6,117 nt of DNA from Burkholderiales bacterium. GTDB taxonomy: Bacteria; Pseudomonadota; Gammaproteobacteria; Burkholderiales; Burkholderiaceae_F. The position numbers and the translations under genes were made by a program. This document shows positions 1 to 3,980 of this stretch, one piece after another; position 1 is the stretch's first letter, and each line of letters begins with the position of its first letter. Below the pieces are notes generated by a model. The model had not been told where the DNA came from, did no database searches, and saw only the letters and a program-made list of their open reading frames with translations. The stretch is from positions 1 to 6,117 of the forward strand of contig JAJPXW010000293.1 of the NCBI GenBank assembly GCA_021205255.1, written 5' to 3'.

Positions 1-1627
1 GGATCATGATGGTATTGAGCTGCCTGAGGATTTTCGAAATGGTGTATTCCTGCCGCACGAGCCTGCCTTTATATTTGGAAAGGGGCAGCATCGGATTGTT
101 CATTCTTCTTCTAAGCGAAGTGAGAATATCCAACGCCACGAAGATGACCAGCATCAGACCCTCCAGCGACGACAGCGAATGAACCCTGGTGGTGTCGACC
201 AAATGGTCGAACATATTGCCGAACACCACTTCAACTTCGTTTCTCAAGGCGTACTTATGCAGAACCTCCTCACAGCTCAGGCCCGGTAGATTGGTGGCGA
301 TGGCAAAGAAGCCCTTGGTGTAGTTCTCCAGCTCGACCTTAGTGTCGTCTCTCTTCAATGGCTGGTGGGCTCTTGGGGACTCGTAGTACTTCAGCAAATT
401 CGATTCCCAGTCGTAGTCCCCCGCGTTCCATTTCCTTTCGAACTTATCGAGCTCGTTCACGATGTGCTGGGCCTCCTTGGTCTCAACCTTCGGGTTGCGG
501 TAAACGTAGACTTCGAAATCCCTCTTCACGCCATCGTATTCGAAAGTCTTGGGTGAGTGTACCCCATAGTACGGATCCCGTGGCAGCACGTTCTTGATTT
601 CGTAGAAATCGCTGTAGCGCTTTTCAACGATACCTTCCACCTGCTTCAAGTCGGATCTCAGTCCGATGATGAAGCGGTAGCCTTCCACGTCCAAAGTAAC
701 CAGAGTGCCGGAGCTGCCGTAGCCACGGTCCAGTTCAATAATGGGATTCTTAGACTTGACGCCGATGGAGTCCCACAAGTGCAGGAAATCCTCCAGAGTG
801 GAAATGTCCGGGGTGTTGCCGGCGAAATAGTGGTAGCAGACAGCCGCTCCACGGTGGTTGTTCACTATGACGGAGAAGCTAATCTGCGTGTCGTAGCCGC
901 CTTTCTTGTCTTTGCCCAGGACCGCTATCGAGATCTGCTTGGAGTGGCTAGTGATCTTGGTGCCGTCCAGAGCCAGTAGCTCGTCTTTCTTAAGTCTCGC
1001 TGCTCTGGCTTTGCCGATATCGATTGACAAATCCAGGTCCTGTCCAATGGAGTGCAGAAACAGCGTTGATTCGGGAGCGTCGATGCAGCCATGGCCAATG
1101 TACTTCCATACTCCGGAATCGGTAAAGGCCAGATAGTTGGGCTTGGCCGTCAACGCGGTGTGTAAAGCAAGGTTAATAAGATCCATGGTCTCCTTGACGT
1201 TGCCGTGGAATACATATCTACCTACATCCGCACTCATTCCGGAAAGCTCCAATAGCTTGACGGCTAACGCGCTGGCACCGACAATTCTGGAGTAGTCGCC
1301 TTGGATTTCAAGATCGGCTACGTTAACTGGTGGCTGCTCCACCAGTTCACGCTCCTTAGCTGCAAGCGCAGCCCTTTTTCTCATCTCCGGATTTTTCCAG
1401 CGGCTTGGATCCCGTGGCTGGTAGGGCGGATGCTTGGTCGCATAGAATTCGTTAGGTACGAAAATATTATTGGGAGTTTCAACGTGCCCTATATAGTCTC
1501 TCTCCTGGCCTCTTTTTCCCCTCACTGAAAAAGTGTATGCGAAATAAACTCTCCATCTTCCGTGATGGAAATCAAGGCTAGCGTGTAGTGGAAGGTTGGC
1601 TACTTTAGGTCTTTCCTTGCTTAGCAT
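1..1627 (-). CDS. IS1634-type DDE transposase (IS4 superfamily), 3' end outside the window
   Basis: An open frame of 542 codons starts at the ATG at 1627-1625 and runs off the left edge with no stop. A GGAG Shine-Dalgarno sits 7 nt upstream, which supports this start. The product would cut and join DNA at the element's ends. A probable RNase H-like core is visible. The first acidic residue is about D221 in LALDGTKI, followed by a region matching the family pattern (YDTQISFSV, YFAGNTPD). The second is about D300 in ELDRGYG. The C-terminal signature is Y459-L-R462-E466 in YALRNEVEVVFGNMF, followed by the typical RVHS and a hydrophobic helix. The IS4-superfamily signature is Y-(2)-R-(3)-E-(6)-K, and here the K position is F473. 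About 550-600 aa is usual, so little is missing. The family call is firm to IS4/IS1634; a finer group cannot be set. The frame is uninterrupted, so the gene may be intact. Confidence 0.88.
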   Translation of the reverse strand, partial: MLSKERPKVANLPLHASLDFHHGRWRVYFAYTFSVRGKRGQERDYIGHVETPNNIFVPNEFYATKHPPYQPRDPSRWKNPEMRKRAALAAKERELVEQPPVNVADLEIQGDYSRIVGASALAVKLLELSGMSADVGRYVFHGNVKETMDLINLALHTALTAKPNYLAFTDSGVWKYIGHGCIDAPESTLFLHSIGQDLDLSIDIGKARAARLKKDELLALDGTKITSHSKQISIAVLGKDKKGGYDTQISFSVIVNNHRGAAVCYHYFAGNTPDISTLEDFLHLWDSIGVKSKNPIIELDRGYGSSGTLVTLDVEGYRFIIGLRSDLKQVEGIVEKRYSDFYEIKNVLPRDPYYGVHSPKTFEYDGVKRDFEVYVYRNPKVETKEAQHIVNELDKFERKWNAGDYDWESNLLKYYESPRAHQPLKRDDTKVELENYTKGFFAIATNLPGLSCEEVLHKYALRNEVEVVFGNMFDHLVDTTRVHSLSSLEGLMLVIFVALDILTSLRRRMNNPMLPLSKYKGRLVRQEYTISKILRQLNTIMI

Positions 1628-1638
1628 TGAAATTCTCC

Positions 1639-1669
1639 AAGCTGATATACCCCAGGGGTATATCAGCTT
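1639..1669 (+). terminator. Strong hairpin in the IS1634-type leader; terminator-like on the plus strand
   Basis: Two perfect 15-bp arms (AAGCTGATATACCCC and its reverse complement) are separated by a single A at 1654. On the plus strand the stem is followed by five T residues (1668-1672, partly inside the stem), as in an intrinsic terminator. On the minus strand the same stem ends immediately 5' of the GGAG ribosome-binding site of the transposase. It could stop transcripts coming from the left on the plus strand, or shape translation of transcripts that enter the IS from outside. The latter is a known way that IS elements limit activation by host promoters. The one-base loop means it would fold as a slightly shorter stem in RNA. 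Confidence 0.5.
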
Positions 1670-1737
1670 TTTGGTGAAATTTCAAAATTTTGGAAATTTT
1701 TTCAAATTTATTCAATAGGTTGGGAAAGCGAGCAAGT

Positions 1738-1748
1738 GGGGTATATCA
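1738..1748 (+). repeat. Extra copy of GGGGTATATCA from the leader hairpin
   Basis: GGGGTATATCA occurs here and as the start of the right hairpin arm at 1655-1665, and as its reverse complement in the left arm. The three copies within 110 bp upstream of the transposase may be binding sites for the transposase or a regulator, or part of the IS end. No function is shown by sequence alone. Confidence 0.45.
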
Positions 1749-1860
1749 CATGGTTGCAAATTTTGGGTTGCTAAGAACTATAGATTGATTTTGCACAAAA
1801 ATTGATCTGAATATTGCAACATTTAACCTAAAATTTGCAAAAAAGAAATACACCATGTGA
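1746..1860. repeat. 115-bp imperfect palindrome upstream of the IS1634-type transposase
   Basis: Outer arms TCACATGGT (1746-1754) and ACCATGTGA (1852-1860) are exact reverse complements. Inside them, TTGCAAATTTTGGGTT (1754-1769) pairs with AACCTAAAATTTGCAA (1825-1840) at 15 of 16 positions, the exception being a possible G-T pair. An 11-nt bulge lies on the right side. A further GTTGC (1767-1771) can pair with GCAAC (1816-1820). It could be the end of the IS, a small hairpin-type miniature element, or a cruciform-forming regulatory region. Confidence 0.6.
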
Positions 1861-2086
1861 GAAACCGTCCACTAGGGCCAGCGAGGAATCTCAAAACGTA
1901 AATACCATTTCTTCCTCCTTGCACCTTCATTTAGGTCGCTATAGCCAAAGGAAATTGACAACTTGACGTAGCCTAGACCAGCTATTTATGGTCTCTTTTG
2001 AATTCAGGCTTCTTTTCAGTAGCAATAGGCTGTAGATAGTAAAACCCGACCCAAATCTCAAACACTTATTTCCCTCATGTCTAGAC
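1861..2086. other. Spacer between the IS1634-type and IS630-type elements; no convincing gene
   Basis: This 226-bp stretch is AT-rich and holds no long open frame on either strand. On the minus strand a very good Shine-Dalgarno (AAGGAGG, 1914-1920) sits 5 nt before an ATG (1908), but the frame stops after five codons at 1891. An overlapping minus-strand frame starts with the ATG just upstream and gives only 34 codons. On the plus strand a TTGACA hexamer near 1956 has no good -10 partner at 16-18 bp. It may be a remnant of host sequence between insertions. Confidence 0.4.
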
Positions 2087-2101
2087 TAGTAGACCAAAAC
2101 A
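2087..2101 (+). repeat. Proposed left end of the IS630-type element with TA target
   Basis: TA (2087-2088) is followed by GTAGACCAAAACA. The right end read inward from 3928 begins GTCTACCCTAAAACA, giving a short gapped inverted match. The TA sits inside GTCTAGACTAGTAGAC, itself a small dyad. The call rests on this weak match plus TA on both sides. Confidence 0.35.
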
Positions 2102-2116
2102 TTAATTCTTGCACAC

Positions 2117-2332
2117 TTAATGCTTGGGGTAGAGCCTCTTTAGGTTAATGCGGGCATCTTCGGTCTTGAATTGCCAGTCTATATTCTTAGGCTGGGTGTT
2201 TTTCATGGCCACGTACGGCTCAACTGCCTGTCTTAGCTCCTCAATGGTTCCAACTGTCAAGGGAAGGAATTGCTTTTGCAAGTTGCTAAAGCCAATTTCG
2301 GCAATGTTCAGCCAGGAGCCATGGCGGGGCGT
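2117..2332 (-). pseudogene. IS630-type transposase, C-terminal fragment beyond the nested insertion
   Basis: Reading leftward from 2332, the minus strand encodes TPRHGSWLNIAEIG and continues to a natural stop at 2119-2117 after RLYPKH. SWLNIAEIG is the hallmark third-acid motif of IS630 transposases; the catalytic E is at 2299-2297. The tail (QKQFLPLTVGTIEEL..) is typical of the family. The fragment has no start of its own and is the distal end of the gene whose first pieces are at 2859-3341 and 3328-3777. Joining GTG TAC (2867-2862) directly to ACG CCC (2332-2327) restores VYTPRHGSW in frame, which fixes the insertion point. A full fused protein would be about 376 aa, normal for the family. 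Confidence 0.85.
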
Positions 2333-2360
2333 TTATGCACAGTAACTAAAAATGCACAGC
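2327..2360 (+). repeat. Left 34-bp inverted terminal repeat of the nested element
   Basis: It begins GGGCGT followed by TTATGCAC, and contains a second motif AAATGCACAG 17 bp further on. It matches the reverse complement of 2802-2835 with one mismatch (A2341 against C2821). The first six bases may belong to the target, since read on the minus strand they encode the Thr-Pro expected in the IS630 protein. Confidence 0.85.
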
Positions 2361-2417
2361 CAGCTCCTCTGATTTGTTAATTTCTTACAATATCCTCCTA
2401 CCATCGACTGGTCATAA

Positions 2418-2816
2418 AAAGAAATTGGTGGCGAATTATTTCTTTTCAATCCGTACGGTATTGAAGCCACGCGTTTGGACGCCAGCTTTACCGCCAAGAT
2501 CAACTGCCATATGCTCCGCCACATCAAAGTGATGCATATGCTGCAGGCAGGTGGGAACGTCCTCATCATCCGAGACTTCCTAGGGCTTGTTGATATTGAT
2601 ACCACGATGGCATACGTAAGGGCCGATAACCAGACCAAGGAGGATCTATTCTCCAAAGTTATGTCCCGACTAGGAGAAGTGCAACCAGCAGAGGACGGAC
2701 AAAAAGAACAAGACCTATTGGACTTTCTTGATGGATTGAAGTTGGGTTATGCACAGACCCGAGGCCCCTGTGACTTGAATTTACGCAATTGGAGCCTCTC
2801 AGCTGTGCATTTTTAG
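2418..2816 (+). pseudogene. Tyrosine recombinase (phage-integrase family), C-terminal remnant
   Basis: The frame opens after a stop at 2415-2417. No ATG suits the start; a TTG lies at 2475, but family similarity begins further upstream at GGELFLFNPYG (about 2427). The core is CHMLRHIKVMHMLQAG, the HxxR box with the catalytic His and Arg. It is followed by IIRDFLGLVDIDTTMAYVRAD, the LGH..TT..Y box with the nucleophilic Tyr in AYV. The conserved second His of LGH is replaced by Leu here (LGL). The N-terminal SAM-like domain and the first catalytic Arg box are absent, because the element's left end is under 100 bp away. The tail after DFLDGL runs into the right inverted repeat and is probably read-through. 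Intact relatives of about 300-350 aa cut and rejoin DNA through a 3'-phosphotyrosine. This copy is almost certainly inactive. Confidence 0.8.
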
Positions 2817-2835
2817 TTACCGTGCATAAACGCCC
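2802..2835 (-). repeat. Right 34-bp inverted terminal repeat of the nested element
   Basis: Reverse complement of the left repeat with one mismatch. On the plus strand it ends GTGCATAA followed by ACGCCC. The stop codon of the recombinase frame (TAG, 2814-2816) lies inside it. It is followed at once by a 20-bp palindrome not present at the left end. Confidence 0.85.
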
Positions 2836-2855
2836 TTATGTGCATATGCACATAA
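2836..2855. repeat. Perfect 20-bp palindrome at the right edge of the nested element
   Basis: TTATGTGCATATGCACATAA is its own reverse complement. With the preceding GTGCATAA and ACGCCC it forms a site of the form CATAA-N6-TTATG, and on its right side CATAA is followed by a further 6 bp (CAGTGT) and then the IS630 target. Such arm-spacer-arm layouts are typical of tyrosine-recombinase core sites. Confidence 0.8.
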
Positions 2856-2858
2856 CAG

Positions 2859-3341
2859 TGTGTACACCAATTGGATTTTGCTTGCGATCCTAAGCGCTTC
2901 CTCGGCAGGGAAGGCTTCGTAGAGGGAAGAGATTTTATGGGTGTTGAGGTTGTCCAGGACGATCGTTATCTTCTTTGCCTTTGGATAGACAACGTCCACT
3001 AGGTGCTTGATGAAGTGCGCCCAGTCGATTTTTGTCCTCTTTTCAGTGACGCTGACAGTCCAGCGACCGACAAGGGGTTCGACGGCTAGGAAAATCTCGG
3101 CCACGCCGCACCTGATGTACTCGTGGTCGACCTTGGCCACCGCTCCAGGCTTTGTCGGTAGCGGTTCTTGCACATTCATTAAAAGCGACTTGGGACTTTC
3201 ATCCATGCATACGACCGGGAAAAATGGATCGTATCTTCTTCTGTAGACTTCCAAGACGGCTTCCATGGCGGCGACGAACTCAGCCGACCTTTCAGGGGGG
3301 ATTTTCCAGTACTCGCTCAGGTGGGGTTTAATTTCGTTTTT
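2859..3341 (-). pseudogene. IS630-type transposase, catalytic half up to the nested insertion
   Basis: The second frame opens at about 3341 (KNEIKPHLSEYWKIPPERS..) and an ATG lies at 3266. It carries the first catalytic aspartate in VVCMDESPKSLL (codon near 3201-3203) and the second in TIVLDNLNTHK (D105 counting from that ATG). It then reads IQLVYT and leaves the family sequence at 2859-2858, where the nested element begins. Beyond that point the frame runs 14 codons through foreign sequence (LLCAYAHKGVYAR) and stops at 2817. The third catalytic residue is therefore separated from the first two. The piece is a DDE domain of the Tc1/mariner-IS630 type, clearly recognisable, but the gene is broken by both a frameshift and an insertion. 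Confidence 0.85.
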
Positions 3342-3777
3342 TTAGCAGCCTATGGACGGTCATCTCGGAGATGCTGTCGACGTATTTCAATTCCACCATT
3401 TTGTCGGCCAGCAGCCTGAGAGTCCAGCGGTTGCGCCCGTCCGGGGCCTTCTCGCAGGCTAATTGGGTCACTTTGGCCTGGATGTCGCCGTCGAACTTGA
3501 TGGGTCTTTTTGATTTGCCGTATGGCGGTGGGTTAATAATAGCTTCCAGACCCTTCTCCACCAGGCCTTTCTTCAAGTTGTTAATTGACCTGACGGATAG
3601 GCCGGTGGCCTTGGCCGTCTCCTTAATAGTCATGTCCCCATCTGTAAATTCGCCCTTATCAAGCAGGAGAAGTGCCCTGGCCTGGTGGGCAATCTTCGCC
3701 TTGACGGTACCCTTGGAAGTGATTGCATTAAGCCTATCAACCTCCTCCCTAGTTAGCATGATCGTGTATTTTTCCAT
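3328..3777 (-). CDS. IS630-type transposase, N-terminal (DNA-binding) reading frame
   Basis: This 149-aa frame encodes the N-terminal DNA-binding half of an IS630-family transposase. Residues about 48-80 (MTIKETAKATGLSVRSINNL and following) form a helix-turn-helix. A proline-containing linker (NPPPYGKSKR) leads to a second helical region ending in the family's MTVHRLLKK. The frame stops right after that (LLKKRN, stop at 3330-3328), where relatives continue directly into the catalytic half. The break coincides with seven A residues on the coding strand. No strong Shine-Dalgarno precedes the ATG at 3777, so the start is provisional. The domain is known to bind the element's ends. It lies 5' of the catalytic pieces in the same orientation and would need frameshifting to make a full protein. 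The downstream half is itself disrupted, so no active transposase should arise from this copy. Confidence 0.8.
   Translation of the reverse strand: MEKYTIMLTREEVDRLNAITSKGTVKAKIAHQARALLLLDKGEFTDGDMTIKETAKATGLSVRSINNLKKGLVEKGLEAIINPPPYGKSKRPIKFDGDIQAKVTQLACEKAPDGRNRWTLRLLADKMVELKYVDSISEMTVHRLLKKRN
3337..3343 (-). other. A7 run at the break between the two IS630-type frames (frameshift site)
   Basis: On the coding strand, CTG CTA AAA AAA CGA AAT TAA ends the first frame (LLKKRN). Moving one base forward gives AAA AAC GAA ATT AAA CCC CAC, that is KNEIKPH, which is the expected family continuation. Six or nine A residues would give one continuous frame; seven do not. The shift needed is +1 (or -2). 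Some IS630-family elements are known to use programmed frameshifting at A-rich sites, but a simple indel in a homopolymer gives the same picture. Confidence 0.65.
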
Positions 3778-3913
3778 CTGGATAACCCATCTAAAGGGTG
3801 GAATCCTAACCCGGATATTTCATCCTCTTGTTAAAACCGCTTTAAAGCTAAATTTTGGACGGTCAAAGGGCTCCAACCCCATTTTTTATATAAGGGTTTC
3901 TGCTAAAAATGGC

Positions 3914-3930
3914 TGTTTTAGGGTAGACTA
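3914..3930 (-). repeat. Proposed right end of the IS630-type element with TA target
   Basis: Read on the minus strand, TA (3930-3929) is followed by GTCTACCCTAAAACA, the counterpart of the left end. The plus-strand sequence GGGTAGACTACCC (3921-3933) is a perfect palindrome around A3927 that spans this end, the TA and the first bases before the IS1380-type element. Confidence 0.35.
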
Positions 3931-3933
3931 CCC

Positions 3934-3940
3934 CCTAACC
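3934..3940 (+). repeat. Proposed left terminal repeat of the IS1380-type element
   Basis: CCTAACC, identical to the first seven bases read inward from 5760. It lies 3 bp from the proposed TA target of the IS630-type element. The repeat is short, so the call depends on its position on both sides of the gene. Confidence 0.5.
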
Positions 3941-3959
3941 CCCAGAAAATTAGAGAGCC

Positions 3960-3973
3960 GAGGGTTCGCCCTC
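3960..3973 (-). terminator. Hairpin just past the IS1380-type transposase stop
   Basis: GAGGG-TTCG-CCCTC on the plus strand forms a 5-bp stem with a 4-nt loop, 7 nt beyond the transposase stop codon. On the transcribed (minus) strand the loop is CGAA and the stem is followed by GGCTCTCTAATTTT, with no clean T-run directly after it. It may terminate or protect the transposase transcript, weakly supported. Confidence 0.35.
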
Positions 3974-3980
3974 ACGAAGG

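Larger units (their letters stand above)
1..1860 (-). mobile_element. IS1634-type insertion sequence, partial (one end outside the window)
   Basis: The element is defined by its transposase gene (1-1627, minus strand) and the repeat-rich leader upstream of it. The distal end lies left of the window, so terminal inverted repeats cannot be paired and the outer boundary is uncertain. The leader holds a 31-nt hairpin (1639-1669), a repeated GGGGTATATCA motif (1655 and 1738) and a long imperfect palindrome (1746-1860). The true end may fall anywhere from about 1738 to 1860. IS1634 elements are known to be 1.5-2 kb with one long transposase gene, which agrees with what is visible. Confidence 0.5.
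2333..2861 (+). mobile_element. 529-bp nested element with inverted ends and a tyrosine-recombinase remnant
   Basis: Its limits follow from the interrupted IS630 gene. Deleting 2333-2861 recreates an uninterrupted, family-typical coding sequence. The ends carry a 34-bp inverted repeat (2327-2360 and 2802-2835, 33 of 34 identical), and the right side has an additional 20-bp palindrome (2836-2855). No direct target duplication is seen; the 6-bp sequences at the two junctions differ (GGGCGT on the left, CAGTGT on the right). The cargo is the C-terminal part of a tyrosine recombinase reading left to right. It is probably an internally deleted, non-autonomous form of a larger recombinase-driven element that could be moved by a full-length copy elsewhere. 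The exact limits could shift by 6 bp depending on which spacer is counted as target. Confidence 0.75.
2089..3928 (-). mobile_element. IS630-type insertion sequence, interrupted by a nested element
   Basis: The element carries an IS630/mariner-type transposase in broken pieces on the minus strand. Proposed ends are GTAGACC..AAAACA at the left (from 2089) and GTCTACCCTAAAACA read inward from 3928 at the right. These agree at 11 positions with a 2-nt gap. Each is flanked by a TA dinucleotide (2087-2088 and 3929-3930), which fits the known TA target duplication of the family. Without the 529-bp insertion the length would be about 1.31 kb, within the usual range. The end calls are tentative because the inverted match is short; the identity of the element rests on the protein pieces. 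Confidence 0.6.

Noticed and set aside
658..852. Minus-strand 64-aa frame
   Set aside because: It is in a different frame from the continuous transposase frame that covers the same bases.
365..979. Plus-strand open frames of 63-140 aa at 365-556 and 557-979
   Set aside because: They lie antisense to the IS1634-type transposase, whose minus-strand frame is open across the whole region and carries recognisable catalytic motifs; the plus-strand products resemble no family.
1956..1990. Plus-strand promoter starting at TTGACA
   Set aside because: The -35 hexamer is perfect but no acceptable -10 hexamer lies 16-18 bp downstream and no gene follows.
2148..2345. Plus-strand 65-aa frame
   Set aside because: It is antisense to the IS630 C-terminal fragment with its SWLNIAEIG motif, and it ends inside the nested element's repeat.
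2333..2656. Minus-strand 107-aa frame inside the nested element
   Set aside because: It is antisense to the clear tyrosine-recombinase boxes and shows no motif of its own.
2327..2855. CRISPR-like reading of the repeated ATGCAC motifs
   Set aside because: The motifs are short, differ in orientation and are irregularly spaced, unlike the regular direct repeats and spacers of a CRISPR array.
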